Positions 1-8,942 of a stretch of DNA of 64,000 nt are shown here, piece by piece (the stretch's first letter is position 1; every line of letters begins with the position of its first letter). This DNA is from Actinocatenispora thailandica (GTDB taxonomy: Bacteria; Actinomycetota; Actinomycetes; Mycobacteriales; Micromonosporaceae): contig NZ_AP023355.1 of assembly GCF_016865425.1 (NCBI RefSeq), positions 620,001-684,000 of the forward strand, in the 5' to 3' direction. A program made the position numbers and the translations under genes. The notes below the pieces were generated by a model, which saw only the letters and a program-made list of their open reading frames with translations, had not been told where the DNA came from and did not search any database.

Positions 1-47
1 CCGAGCGCTGGCATCCGTTCACACACCGTTACGGAACGGGCGGGCGG

Positions 48-1301
48 TCAGGCTTCGCCGCTGCGCCGGGCGGACTCCGCGGCAGCGGGCGCCGGATCGC
101 GCGGCTGGCGGGGCAACTCGTCGAACGCGACCAGCGCGGACTGCTCGCTCGCCACCAGCTCCGGTGCCTGCAACTGGCGGGCCGCCGACTCGACCTGCGG
201 CGGCGCGCCGAGCAGCTCGGCCGCCTCCGACTCGCCCGCCACCCCCAGGTCGGCGAACTTGCGCGCGGTCACCAGCACCCGGCTCTCCAGCGAGCCGACC
301 GTCTTGTTGTACGCCGTCACCGCACCGGACAGCGCGCCACCGAGCTTGGCGACGTGCCCGCCCATGGTGGCGAGCCGCCCGTACAGCTCCTTGCCGAGCC
401 GGTGCACGTCGGCCGCGTTCGCGGCGAGCGCGTCCTGCCGCCACGCATACGCCACCGTGCGCAGCAGGGCGATCAGCGTCGCCGGGGTCGCGATCACCAC
501 GTTGCGTTCGAACCCGTGCTCCAGCAGGGTCGGGTCGCGCTGCAGTGCGGCGTCCAGGAACGTGTCCGCGGGCACGAACAGCACCACGAACTCGGGCGCC
601 GTCTCGAACGCCGACCAGTACGCCTTGGCGGCGAGCTGATCGACGTGCCCGCGCAGGTGCCGGGCGTGCGCGTCCAGCCGGGCGTTGCGGGTCTGCTCGT
701 CCCGCGCCTCCATCGCGTCCAGGTAGCCGCTGAACGGCGCCTTCGCGTCGACCACCACCTGCTTGCCGCCGGACAGGTGCACCACCAGATCGGGCCGGAC
801 GACCGCGTCGTCGGTGGTCACGGTGACCTGCTCGTCGAAATCGCAGTGCGACACCAGGCCGGCCGCCTCCACGATGCGCCGCAGCTGGTGCTCGCCCCAC
901 CGGCCGCGCACCTGCGGGGCGCGCAGCGCCGACACCAGCTGGCCGGTCTGGGTGCGCAACTGCTCGGAGGTACCGGCCACCTCGCGCAGCTGCTCGCGCA
1001 ACTCCGCGTAGGCGCCGACCCGGGACCGCTCCAGCTCGGCCAGCTGCTGCTCGTACCGCGAGAGGCTGTCGCGCAGCGGGGCGACCAGGGTGCCGAGGCT
1101 CGCCGACTGCTCGCGGGCGGCGTCGTGGGTGAGCGTCCGCAGCGACTGCTCCAGCCGCTGCTCGCCATCGCGCGCCGCGGCCAGCCGCTCCTCCAACCGG
1201 GCGGTGTCGGCGGCGGCCCGGGAACGGGCGAACAGCACCCCGATCGCCGCTCCCGCGGCGAGGCAGAGCACGGCGACGACGAGTACGACAGCGACGTCCA
1301 T
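48..1301 (-). CDS. rmuC: DNA recombination protein RmuC
   Basis: RmuC-family protein of about 417 residues, thought to limit recombination at inverted repeats and to carry a PD-(D/E)XK-like nuclease domain. The order fits the family: an N-terminal membrane helix (residues about 3-22), a long charged coiled coil (about 25-110), then the conserved core with RGRWGEHQLRRIVEAAG and, further on, VVVDAKAPFSGYL, whose D-x-K is the expected nuclease-like element. The start used puts the membrane helix at the N-terminus; two upstream in-frame Met codons reach 1337 but add sequence unlike the family, and no clear ribosome binding site decides it. It is divergent from the gene at 1430. Function is inferred from the family. 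Confidence 0.88.
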   Translation of the reverse strand: MDVAVVLVVAVLCLAAGAAIGVLFARSRAAADTARLEERLAAARDGEQRLEQSLRTLTHDAAREQSASLGTLVAPLRDSLSRYEQQLAELERSRVGAYAELREQLREVAGTSEQLRTQTGQLVSALRAPQVRGRWGEHQLRRIVEAAGLVSHCDFDEQVTVTTDDAVVRPDLVVHLSGGKQVVVDAKAPFSGYLDAMEARDEQTRNARLDAHARHLRGHVDQLAAKAYWSAFETAPEFVVLFVPADTFLDAALQRDPTLLEHGFERNVVIATPATLIALLRTVAYAWRQDALAANAADVHRLGKELYGRLATMGGHVAKLGGALSGAVTAYNKTVGSLESRVLVTARKFADLGVAGESEAAELLGAPPQVESAARQLQAPELVASEQSALVAFDELPRQPRDPAPAAAESARRSGEA

Positions 1302-1417
1302 GGGCGCCAGCATGCCCCGCGGGTGCGACGATTTCACGCACCGCCACGGGTGCGGATCGTTGCGGACGTACCGGGCAGGGCGGACGGGCTCTCGGGTAAG
1401 CGCTTGGTAAATGCGGG

Positions 1418-1423
1418 TACCGT
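1418..1423 (+). promoter_or_regulatory. -10 hexamer TACCGT, leaderless start
   Basis: TACCGT ends six bases before the ATG at 1430, matching the TANNNT plus 6-8 nt spacing of leaderless actinobacterial promoters. No Shine-Dalgarno sequence is present. Confidence 0.45.
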
Positions 1424-1429
1424 CGATTC

Positions 1430-2191
1430 ATGAAGACGCTCGTGCTGGTCATCGTTCTCGTGGTGCTCGTCGTCGCCGGCGCCGTGTGGTGGTCCCGCGC
1501 CAGCAAGCAGCGCAAGGAGCGCGCCCTGGCCGACGCCCGCGCCGACGCCCAACGGTGGTACGAACGCCTCGGCGGCCAGGTGATGAACCTGGTCCCGAAC
1601 GACGACACCGCGGTCAAGCAGGCGCTGGTCGACGCCGGTGAGCGGTACAACGCGGCCGGCAGCCAGCTCGACCAGGCCACCAGCACCAAGCAGTTCGAAC
1701 TCGCCGGGCACACCGCGCTGGAGGGGCTCTACTACGTCCGCGCCGCCCGCACCGCGATGGACCTCGACCCGGGGCCCGACCTGCCGCCGATGCCCGGTCA
1801 GCGCACCGCCGGCGCGCTGACCGCCGAGCGCGAGGTCACCCTGGAGGGCAAGGAGTACCGGGCCGGGCCGCAGGCCAGCTCGGACACGCCGTACTACTAC
1901 CCCGGTGGCGTGGTGCGCGGCCGGCCCGTCCCGGCCGGGTGGTACTCGGAGCCGTGGTGGAAGACCGCTCTGGTCGCCGGCGCCGCCGGGGTCGGCACGA
2001 TGCTGCTGTTCGACGCGTTCTTCTCGCCCGGGATGGGCATCGGCGGCTTCGACGGCGGGTACGACAACGGGTTCGCGGACGGCTTCGCCGAGGGCCACGA
2101 CGGCGGTGACTTCGGGGGTGGTGGCGGCGGCGACGGCGGCGGCATGTTCGACGGCGGTTTCGACTTCGGTGACTTCGGCGGCGGCGACTGA
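1430..2191 (+). CDS. Membrane protein with glycine/aspartate-rich tail, unknown function
   Basis: A 253-residue protein. Residues about 2-20 form a hydrophobic helix (signal anchor), followed by a basic, alanine-rich, probably helical region (25-100), then a second hydrophobic stretch near residue 180-195 (ALVAGAAGVGTMLLF). The last 55 residues are a low-complexity tail dominated by glycine, aspartate and phenylalanine. Similar proteins with G/D/F tails occur in actinomycetes as conserved membrane proteins; I cannot give a function. The start is supported by a leaderless -10 element at 1418. Its 3' end faces the DUF1707 gene about 100 bp away. The tail could be natively disordered or an assembly motif; that is speculation. 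Confidence 0.8.
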   Translation: MKTLVLVIVLVVLVVAGAVWWSRASKQRKERALADARADAQRWYERLGGQVMNLVPNDDTAVKQALVDAGERYNAAGSQLDQATSTKQFELAGHTALEGLYYVRAARTAMDLDPGPDLPPMPGQRTAGALTAEREVTLEGKEYRAGPQASSDTPYYYPGGVVRGRPVPAGWYSEPWWKTALVAGAAGVGTMLLFDAFFSPGMGIGGFDGGYDNGFADGFAEGHDGGDFGGGGGGDGGGMFDGGFDFGDFGGGD

Positions 2192-2290
2192 CGGAACGGC
2201 CCACGCCGCGCCCGCGCGGTGGTGGGTGCTCGGCGGAGGGACCGCGGGCCGCCCGCGCCGTTGCCGGGCATCTCGGTGCGGCTGCCGGGT

Positions 2291-2923
2291 TCAGTCGTCG
2301 GTGGGCAGCCGGCGCTGCCTGCGTTTGACGTCGACGCCGCCCCAGAAGGCGAAGCCGGTGACCCGGACCCGCGGCCCGGTGCCGTCGCCGGGCCCGGCGG
2401 CGGTGTCGTCGAACCCGCCCATCAGCCCGAAACCGTCCACCCGTACGTCGAGATCGTCCGGCACGATGATCTCCACGCCACCCATCATCGCGTACGCCTG
2501 GATGGTCACCTCGTCGGTGCCGAACCGGGCCTCCCGCAGATCGAGCGTCACGCCACCCAGCACGGCCACCGCGATCTGGGTCCGCGGCACCAGCCAGCTG
2601 CCTCGCCGGGTCGGGCCGGACAGGAAGCCGACGACCAGGCGGGTGTCCTCCGGCTCCTCGGCGACCCGGCGCGGCGAGGTGGCCAGCGGGGTACCGGTGT
2701 CCGGCAGGTCGGCGAGCACCGGTTCCAGCTCGCCGTAGGTGCGCGCCGCATAGACGGTGTCGAGCCGTTCCTGCAACTCGTCGAGCGTCAGGCGCCCCTC
2801 GCCCGCTGCCGCGTGCAACACCTGCGCGACGCGCTCGCGGTCGTCGTCGGATGCCCGCATGGCGCTCCGGGCGACCGCCGCCTGGGGTCGCACCGCCGGC
2901 CTGCGCTCCGGTTCGTCCGCCAC
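2291..2923 (-). CDS. DUF1707 and LiaF-like C-terminal domain protein
   Basis: A 210-residue cytoplasmic protein. The N-terminal third (about residues 25-75) has the DUF1707 signature: MRASDDDRERV, then GRLTLDELQERLDTVYAA and Y-G-E-L..L.DLP. The C-terminal part (about 115-200) resembles the cell-wall-active antibiotics response domain (LiaF/DUF2154): repeated short beta elements with VAVLGGVTLDLREA and MMGGVEIIVPDDLDV. This pairing is common in actinomycete stress-response proteins; the exact role is unknown. The GTG at 2923 is chosen because TAGGCT (2931-2936) lies seven bases upstream, a leaderless arrangement. A longer frame reaches 2974 but adds proline/arginine-rich sequence. Confidence 0.82.
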   Translation of the reverse strand: MADEPERRPAVRPQAAVARSAMRASDDDRERVAQVLHAAAGEGRLTLDELQERLDTVYAARTYGELEPVLADLPDTGTPLATSPRRVAEEPEDTRLVVGFLSGPTRRGSWLVPRTQIAVAVLGGVTLDLREARFGTDEVTIQAYAMMGGVEIIVPDDLDVRVDGFGLMGGFDDTAAGPGDGTGPRVRVTGFAFWGGVDVKRRQRRLPTDD

Positions 2924-3181
2924 AGCCGAAAGCCTAGCGGGACCCCCGCGCCGGGGCAGCCGCATACCGGGCACGCGGGTACCCGGTCAGCCGACGTCGA
3001 CGCGCGAGCACCGGAAGGACGCGTCGTCGACATCCGCGAACGGTCCGTACCCGACCGGATGTCCGCATCGGGCGCCGATCGAGGTACGGGGATGCGCGCG
3101 GCGCACCCCCGCACCCGCGGCCCGCGCGGCGAACCCCGCAGCGCGGACCGCGCGGCGCACTCCGCACCCGCGGCCGGCCGG

Positions 3182-5776
3182 TCAGAACGCGCAGGCCACG
3201 ATCAGTTCGGGCGTGGCCTCCGGATGGAACTCCAGCTTGTCGATGTGGCCGGCGGCGCGCAGATCGTCCGCCGCGAGCCGGATCTCCTCGACCACCGCAG
3301 CCGGCGCACTCACCTCGGCCAGCGGCACCTCGGTGCGCATCGAGACCTTCCGCTGCGACTTCGCCTTCCGGATCTGGCGCAGCACCTCGCCCACCGTGGC
3401 CAGCCGCAGCCCCGGCTCGCCGTCCAGCAGCGGGGTCAACTCGTGCGCCGTCGGCCACGTCGCGCGGTGGATCGACCCGTACCGCCACCACGACCAGACC
3501 TCGTCGGTCACGAACGGCAGTACCGGTGCCAGCAAGCGCAGCTGCGCCGACAGTGCCCAGCCCAGCGCCGACCGCGCCGAGGCGGCCGCCGCGTCACCGC
3601 GCTCCCCGTACGCGCGAGACTTGACCAGCTCCAGGTAGTCGTCGCAGAACGTCCAGAAGAAGCGCTCGGTGGCCTCCAGGGCCGCCGTGTGGTCGAACGC
3701 CTGGAACGCCGCCGTCGCCGTACCGATCACGGCCCGCAACTCCGAGAGCATGGCCCGGTCGATCGGCTCGGTCACCGGGGCGCGCAACGCGTCGGCCGAT
3801 CCGAGGCCCAGCACGAACCGGCTGGCATTGAGCACCTTCGTGGCAAGCCGGCGACCGACCCGCAGCAGGTTCTCGTCGAACGTGAAGTCGGACCCGGGAC
3901 GCCCGCACGCCGCCCAGTACCGCACCGCGTCCGGGCCGTACCGCTCCAGCAGCTCGTCCGGCCCGACCGCCCGGCCCTTCGACTTGGACATCTTCTTCCG
4001 GTCCGGATCCAGGATCCATCCGGAGATCACGGCCGTCCGCCAGGGCAGCGTGTCGTGCTCCAGCTGGCTGCGCACCGTCGTGGCGAACAACCAGGTCCGG
4101 ATGATCTCGTGCGCCTGCGGCCGCAGATCCATCGGGAACACCCGGTCGAACAGGTCGTCGTCGCGCTCCCAGCCGCCGGCGATCTGCGGCGTCAGCGAAC
4201 TGGTCGCCCAGGTGTCGAGGACGTCCGGGTCGGCCGCGAACCCGCCGGGCCGGCCGCGCTGCTCCTCCGAGTAGCCCACCGGTGGCTGGCTCTGCGGGTC
4301 CACCGGCAGCTCGGCTTCGTCGGGCAGGATCAGCGCCCCGTGATCGACGGTGCCGTCGTCGCGCACCTGGTACCACACCGGAATCGGTACCCCGAAGAAC
4401 CGTTGCCGGCTCACCAGCCAGTCGCCGGTCAGGCCGTTCACCCAGTGCTCGTACCGGTGCCGCATGAACTCCGGCACCCAGCGCAGCTCCCGCCCCCGCT
4501 CCAGCAGCCGCTCCCGCAGCGGCAGGTCGCGGCCACCGTTGCGCAGGTACCACTGGCGGGCCGTGACGATCTCCAACGGCTGGTCGCCGTACTCGTAGAA
4601 CTTGACCGGGTGGGTGATCGGACGGGGCTCCCCGGCCAGCTCCCCGGACTCCCGCAGCAGCTTCACGATCCGCCGACGTGCCGCGCCGACGGTCAGCCCG
4701 GCCAGCTGGGCGTACCGGAACCCCGCCTCGGCAGAGTGCAGCCCGGCCGGCACCTCGTGCCGGATCCGGCCGTTGCGCCCGATCACCGAGCGGATCGGCA
4801 GGTCCAGCTCGCGCCACCAGATCACGTCCGTCAGGTCCCCGAACGTACAGATCATGGCGAGGCCGGTGCCCTTGGCCGGGTCCGCGAGCCGGTGCGGGTA
4901 CACCGGGACCTCGACCCCGAACAGTGGCGTGAGTGCCGTCGTACCGGCCAGCCGCGCATACCGTTCGTCGTCCGGATGGAACACGAGCGCGACGCAGGCG
5001 GGGAGCAGCTCCGGCCGCGTCGTCTCCACGTACAGCGGTTCGCCGCCGGCGGTGTCGTCCTCCGGATCCACCGCGCCCGACGCTTCCCGGAACAACAGCC
5101 GGTGGTAGGCGCCGGGGCGCTCCCGATCCTCCAGCTCCGCCTGCGCCACCGCGGTGCCGAACGAGATGTCCCACAGCGACGGGGCCTCCGCCTGGTACGC
5201 CTCGCCCCTGCGCAGGTTCCGCAGGAAGCCACGCTGGCTGGCGACCTGAGCCGGCGTGCCGATCGTGGTGTACCGCGCCGACCAGTCCACCGACAGCCCG
5301 AGGCGTCGCCAGGTGTCCTCGTACACCAGTTCGTCGTCGGCGGTGAGCCGCTCGCAGAGTTCGATGAAGTTGCGCCGCGAGACGGCCTGCTGCTCCTGAA
5401 CCGGTTGCTGCGGCGGCCGGTAGCCGGCGACGTAGGGCAGCGTCGGATCGCACCGCACCCCGAAGTAGTTCTGCACCCGTCGTTCGGTGGGCAGGCCGTT
5501 GTCGTCCCAGCCCACCGGGTAGAAGACCTCCTTGCCCTGCATCCGTTGGAAGCGGGCCACGGTGTCGGTGTGCGTGTAGGAGAACGCGTGTCCAATGTGG
5601 ATGGACCCGGATACGGTGAGCGGCGGGGTGTCGATCGCGAATACCTCGGACCGGTTCTTCCGCCGGTCGAAGGTATAGGTGCCCAGTTCGGCCCAGCGCC
5701 GCGTCCACTTCTCGGCCAACCCGTCGAGGGACGGCCGGTCGGGGACGCGCGCTCCGGCGCGCTCCGTATCGGTCAT
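3182..5776 (-). CDS. valS: Valyl-tRNA synthetase, archaeal-like type
   Basis: A class Ia valyl-tRNA synthetase of 864 residues that charges tRNA-Val with valine. The HIGH signature is at residues 60-63 (GSIHIGH) and KMSKSKGR at about residue 595, both intact, so the enzyme should be active. After the first signature comes GWDDNGLPTERRVQNYFGV, which is typical of the archaeal/Rickettsia-like ValRS group; the usual bacterial enzyme has a G-T/M-D-H-A-G-I-A-T-Q block here. The C-terminal anticodon-binding region is present, ending in a short helical segment. TAGCAT lies six bases before the ATG, indicating a leaderless transcript. No T-box or other leader was seen. It stands alone, with no folC next to it. 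Confidence 0.93.
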   Translation of the reverse strand: MTDTERAGARVPDRPSLDGLAEKWTRRWAELGTYTFDRRKNRSEVFAIDTPPLTVSGSIHIGHAFSYTHTDTVARFQRMQGKEVFYPVGWDDNGLPTERRVQNYFGVRCDPTLPYVAGYRPPQQPVQEQQAVSRRNFIELCERLTADDELVYEDTWRRLGLSVDWSARYTTIGTPAQVASQRGFLRNLRRGEAYQAEAPSLWDISFGTAVAQAELEDRERPGAYHRLLFREASGAVDPEDDTAGGEPLYVETTRPELLPACVALVFHPDDERYARLAGTTALTPLFGVEVPVYPHRLADPAKGTGLAMICTFGDLTDVIWWRELDLPIRSVIGRNGRIRHEVPAGLHSAEAGFRYAQLAGLTVGAARRRIVKLLRESGELAGEPRPITHPVKFYEYGDQPLEIVTARQWYLRNGGRDLPLRERLLERGRELRWVPEFMRHRYEHWVNGLTGDWLVSRQRFFGVPIPVWYQVRDDGTVDHGALILPDEAELPVDPQSQPPVGYSEEQRGRPGGFAADPDVLDTWATSSLTPQIAGGWERDDDLFDRVFPMDLRPQAHEIIRTWLFATTVRSQLEHDTLPWRTAVISGWILDPDRKKMSKSKGRAVGPDELLERYGPDAVRYWAACGRPGSDFTFDENLLRVGRRLATKVLNASRFVLGLGSADALRAPVTEPIDRAMLSELRAVIGTATAAFQAFDHTAALEATERFFWTFCDDYLELVKSRAYGERGDAAAASARSALGWALSAQLRLLAPVLPFVTDEVWSWWRYGSIHRATWPTAHELTPLLDGEPGLRLATVGEVLRQIRKAKSQRKVSMRTEVPLAEVSAPAAVVEEIRLAADDLRAAGHIDKLEFHPEATPELIVACAF

Positions 5777-5782
5777 GTGCCG

Positions 5783-5788
5783 ATGCTA
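5783..5788 (-). promoter_or_regulatory. -10 hexamer TAGCAT of valS
   Basis: On the minus strand TAGCAT is followed by six bases (CGGCAC) and the ATG of valS. This fits a leaderless promoter; no clear -35 was seen. Confidence 0.45.
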
Positions 5789-6015
5789 GGGACTCGGTGA
5801 CCGGCAGGCGACGGGTTTAGCCAGGTCGCTCCCTTTGTCGGGTCACCCACCCCGTTGCGCGCGGCGCCGGACTTGCCGGCCGAGCCAGCGGCCCGGCCGC
5901 CGAGTCGCTGCGCGGCACGTTCGTCACCAGGCGGCCCGACGGCGGCGAGGCTGCCGTGTCCTCCGCCCACCTGGTCCGCCGGTCGTTACCCGGCACAGGG
6001 GTACCCGGGGGTGGC

Positions 6016-6483
6016 TCAGGCGCTGGTCCGGTCGGCCCCGCTGGGCATCGCAGGGGTGCTGGACTGCCGCGGCACGGCATCGGCCCGCGCCGCCACGACC
6101 GCGAGGACGAAGATCGCCAAGGCGTTGATGGCGTGCAGCGCCCCGAGCCCGGGCACCAGGAACGACACGTAGCCGAGCAGTACCTGCACGACCACCAGCA
6201 GCAGGATCAGCCCACCCCAGAGCACGCCCCGGCGTACGTGGGCGAAGAACGCGAAGATCAGCAGGAGAATCGCCAGCACCGGAATGATCATCTGACCGTT
6301 GACTGCATGGATGTCGAACCCGGAATGCCCGGTAAAGGTGGCATGCTCCAAGCGCGACTCGTTCGCCGTCGCGCCGTCGCTGACCCACTTCGCCAGGCCG
6401 AACAGCGCGAACGCGATCGCCGCCGCCTGCACCACGACCGCGGCCGCGATCAGGTATGCCACTACCCGGTATGCCATTCGCAT
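6016..6483 (-). CDS. Small four-helix membrane protein (DUF6220-like)
   Basis: A 155-residue integral membrane protein with four hydrophobic segments (about residues 5-27, 57-78, 82-100 and 108-130). Histidines sit near the ends of helices (GHSGFDIHAVNG near 52-60 and ALHAIN near 115), a pattern seen in DUF6220 proteins and reminiscent of haem-binding four-helix proteins, though haem binding is not shown. ATG at 6483 has a good ribosome binding site (GGAGGGG, spacing two to five). A longer frame to 6741 is arginine/proline-rich and lacks support. A 13-bp inverted repeat lies just upstream (6515-6562). Confidence 0.75.
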   Translation of the reverse strand: MRMAYRVVAYLIAAAVVVQAAAIAFALFGLAKWVSDGATANESRLEHATFTGHSGFDIHAVNGQMIIPVLAILLLIFAFFAHVRRGVLWGGLILLLVVVQVLLGYVSFLVPGLGALHAINALAIFVLAVVAARADAVPRQSSTPAMPSGADRTSA

Positions 6484-6514
6484 GACCCCTCCAAGCGGCT
6501 GCTCGCACGAGGGG

Positions 6515-6562
6515 GAGCGGGCGGATCCGCCGCACGAGGATCTGTTGATGATCCGCCCGCTC
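6515..6562. repeat. Inverted repeat with 13-bp perfect arms
   Basis: Arms GAGCGGGCGGATC (6515-6527) and GATCCGCCCGCTC (6550-6562) flank a 22-base loop. It lies about 30 bp upstream of the start of the 6016-6483 gene, in its presumed leader or promoter, so it may be an operator or an mRNA hairpin. The first arm overlaps a second palindrome, GCGGATCCGC. Confidence 0.6.
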
Positions 6563-6815
6563 GGTTGTGCCCGGTAGCGTCCGCCCGGACGCCGTGCGCT
6601 CCGACGTCCGGCGCCCCGGCTGGGCCTTTCGGCCACCGGCCGCGTACGACCGTTGCGGCACCGGGACCGCCGCGGTCTTCGACATCCTCTCCCGGGTGGC
6701 TCTCCGGGCGGCCCGGTGCGCGCCCCGGGGAGCTCTGGCACCCGGGCAGGCGCCCGCCGAACGCGCCGCGGCAGAACCTCGCCGGGGAAGGGGCCGCTAC
6801 GCGTTCACGACCTCA

Positions 6816-6905
6816 TCATCCAGCGACGGTGAAGCTGAAGTACTCCTCCGCCAGGGCGGTGCCGTCGGCGGATCGCAGGCCGGCGTTCGCCCGCCGTACC
6901 GACCC
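6816..6905 (-). pseudogene. Possible 3' remnant of a paralogue of the 6987-8837 gene
   Basis: Read on the minus strand, the last codons give RSADGTALAEEYFSFTVAG and a stop. The neighbouring secreted protein ends LSDGTQLSSYTYYFTVADQ. The shared S-DGT-L--Y--FTVA pattern, at the same distance from a stop codon, suggests a decayed tandem copy or a duplicated last domain. Only about 20 residues match, so this is tentative. Confidence 0.35.
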
Positions 6906-6929
6906 GGGAGGCCCGCGGCCAGCCGACGG

Positions 6930-6980
6930 GGCGAGCGTCCCTCGCGTGTGGCCGGTCGGGCTCGTCGAGAGACGCTCGCC
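6930..6980 (-). terminator. Stem-loop after the secreted protein gene
   Basis: GGCGAGCGTC (6930-6939) pairs perfectly with GACGCTCGCC (6971-6980) across a 31-base loop, starting 7 bp after the stop codon at 6987. There is no T run, as is usual in high-GC actinomycetes. Confidence 0.5.
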
Positions 6981-6986
6981 CAGGCC

Positions 6987-8837
6987 TCACTGATCGGCGA
7001 CCGTGAAGTAGTACGTGTACGAGCTGAGCTGTGTTCCGTCCGACAGGATCGCGTAGACCTCCAGCGCATGCCCGCCATTGGACTCCGGTGTGTACTGGAT
7101 CGTCGCCTTGCCGTCGGTAGCTGCGACGACACTGGGCTCCCCCCAGTCGAACGCGTATCCGAAAGACACGACCCCTGGCAGCGTCGAGCTCACCGTGAAC
7201 GTGCCGGACACGCCGACGCCGGCGCCGGTGGCGTACTCCGGCCACGTGTCGGAGGCGACGGACGGGCTGGTGTCGAACGTGACGCTCCACGTCTTGACCG
7301 GGCTGATCCACCCGTTGCTGCTGTGGCTGCGTACGTCGATATGGTTCAGGCCCGGGCTGTCGAGGTCGGCGGTGACCGTCGCGGAGCCGTCGTCGTTCGC
7401 CACCACGGTCTGCTCCGTACCGCCGTTCACCGTGTAGGTGTAACGGTCCACGTCGCTGACGTTCGGTCCGGGAGCGAGGTGCACGGTCACCGGGCTGCCG
7501 TACTGCGGTGTCCCGTCGACTGCGACCACCGGCGACGTGTCTCGCACGTCAACCGTGTAGGTCGTCGAGTCGGACCGCTGGTACGCCCGGTCGTAGCTGG
7601 CGACGGTCAGCGTGTTCGGGCCGGAGTTCGGTGGCACCAGGCTCACCGTCCCCGACCCACCGAGCGAGTCCGCGCGGACGAAACCCGTGCCGTCGAAGGG
7701 ATCTCCGTCCCGGGTGTCGACCACGCCGAGCGGCGAGGACCACGAGTACTGGTACGCGGCGACGTCGGCGACGCCGTTGGCGCCGAACGTGACCTGCATC
7801 GGCGTGCCGCCCGGGTTCCAGGCGCCGGTCTGGTACGTGGAGGTCACCGTTGGCGGCTTGTCCGGCCGCTGGGTGTCGGCGACGAGGTAGCACGTCGTCG
7901 ACCAGTCCGAGGTGTCGAGATCGTCGCTGACGCGGGTGTGCCACGCGTACGTCACGCCGCCGGTCAACGTGCCCGCCGGGATGTGCACGGCGGTCGGCGC
8001 GCCCTCGATGGCATCGCCGGTCAGCACGGTCGTCTGGTCCGGATGGTCAACCGGCCAGAGCGCGAACTCGGCGGAGAACGTCGACTCGTTCTTGTCGGCG
8101 TCCGAGAAGACGGCCGACAGGGTGGGTTGGAAGCCCAGCGTCGTCGACGGCGGTACCCCGATGTACGGGTAAGGGGCGTTCGCCGCGCACTGTTGTTCGT
8201 CGTTGAGCAGCTGGGTGGGGGTGTCCGGGACCGCGTTGGAGCCGACATCGAGTCGCAGGCCGGGCTGGGCGTCCAGCTGACGCCCGTGTGCGAGCTGCTT
8301 CTCGGCCGAGAGGGGTTCACGGAGTTCGATCGACAATCGGTCCCGGCCGGCGGTGAGAGCGGCCTGCACGGCGCTGGTCAGATCAACCCCGAGATCCGCC
8401 GGGCACGCATCGGTGGCACCGAAGGTGCCGATCTTCTCGATCTCCCGCGGCGCCCGGTGCCAGGTCGGATTCGGTGGCCCGTCGGCCGTCCGCCACACCT
8501 CGACGTTCCGCTCGGCGCAGTCGGTCGCATCGGTTTCCTGGGCGTAGAGATGGGCGACGACAGCGTGCCGCCCGGCCAGTGATCCGAGGTCGAAGCTGGC
8601 GTACACCCGGGAGAGGTGGGTGGCACCCGCGTCGTCCTGCCAGGCACCGAGCGGGACCGATCCGCCGGGATCTCCGTGGCTGGTATCGGGTGCCAGTGAG
8701 TCGGTGTAGGACCAGGAGCTGCGGGTCAGGTCCTGGTGGAACGTTCCTGCGGTCGCCGGGGCCGCCAGCAGCGTGGCGGCCGCCGTTGCTACGGCGGCCG
8801 CACCGGCTAACAGGCGGACGGTCCGGATCCTTCGCAT
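6987..8837 (-). CDS. Secreted multi-domain beta-rich protein
   Basis: A 616-residue exported protein. Residues 1-30 are a typical signal peptide (MRRIRTVRLL, hydrophobic core, then APATAGTF). The first domain (about 30-190) looks like a DNRLRE-type, carbohydrate-binding-like beta domain (SRVYASFDLGSLAGRHAVVAHL, then VEVWRTADG and DLTSAVQAAL). The rest looks like three or more Ig/fibronectin-like modules, with P-x-x-P-T-V boundaries and repeated Y-x-Y-S/T-V endings. The ATG at 8837 is preceded by GAAGGAAG at good spacing. TAGGAT about 50 bases upstream is a possible -10. No catalytic motif is visible, so it is probably an adhesive or wall-associated protein. Neighbouring genes do not clarify its role. 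Confidence 0.78.
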   Translation of the reverse strand: MRRIRTVRLLAGAAAVATAAATLLAAPATAGTFHQDLTRSSWSYTDSLAPDTSHGDPGGSVPLGAWQDDAGATHLSRVYASFDLGSLAGRHAVVAHLYAQETDATDCAERNVEVWRTADGPPNPTWHRAPREIEKIGTFGATDACPADLGVDLTSAVQAALTAGRDRLSIELREPLSAEKQLAHGRQLDAQPGLRLDVGSNAVPDTPTQLLNDEQQCAANAPYPYIGVPPSTTLGFQPTLSAVFSDADKNESTFSAEFALWPVDHPDQTTVLTGDAIEGAPTAVHIPAGTLTGGVTYAWHTRVSDDLDTSDWSTTCYLVADTQRPDKPPTVTSTYQTGAWNPGGTPMQVTFGANGVADVAAYQYSWSSPLGVVDTRDGDPFDGTGFVRADSLGGSGTVSLVPPNSGPNTLTVASYDRAYQRSDSTTYTVDVRDTSPVVAVDGTPQYGSPVTVHLAPGPNVSDVDRYTYTVNGGTEQTVVANDDGSATVTADLDSPGLNHIDVRSHSSNGWISPVKTWSVTFDTSPSVASDTWPEYATGAGVGVSGTFTVSSTLPGVVSFGYAFDWGEPSVVAATDGKATIQYTPESNGGHALEVYAILSDGTQLSSYTYYFTVADQ

Positions 8838-8942
8838 ACTCGTCTTCCTTCTACTAGGGGAGGAAAAGGAGGCTGTGAAGCCGTCGGATCCTAGCGCCGT
8901 CGGGTCGTCCGCCGGGTCCGCAGAGGACATATCGGAACAGGT

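Larger units (their letters stand above)
6484..6986. other. Intergenic region, 503 bp
   Basis: No intact gene is seen. It holds an inverted repeat upstream of the small membrane protein gene (6515-6562), a short coding remnant resembling the 3' end of the next gene (6816-6905) and a terminator-like stem-loop (6930-6980). Confidence 0.6.

Noticed and set aside
2219..5800. Very long plus-strand open frame (1193 codons) opposite valS
   Set aside because: It is antisense to an obvious valyl-tRNA synthetase, is arginine-, proline- and histidine-rich and has no recognisable domain: a high-GC shadow frame.
5777..6015. T-box or other leader upstream of valS
   Set aside because: The -10 element lies six bases from the start codon, leaving no room for a leader, and no T-box core was seen.
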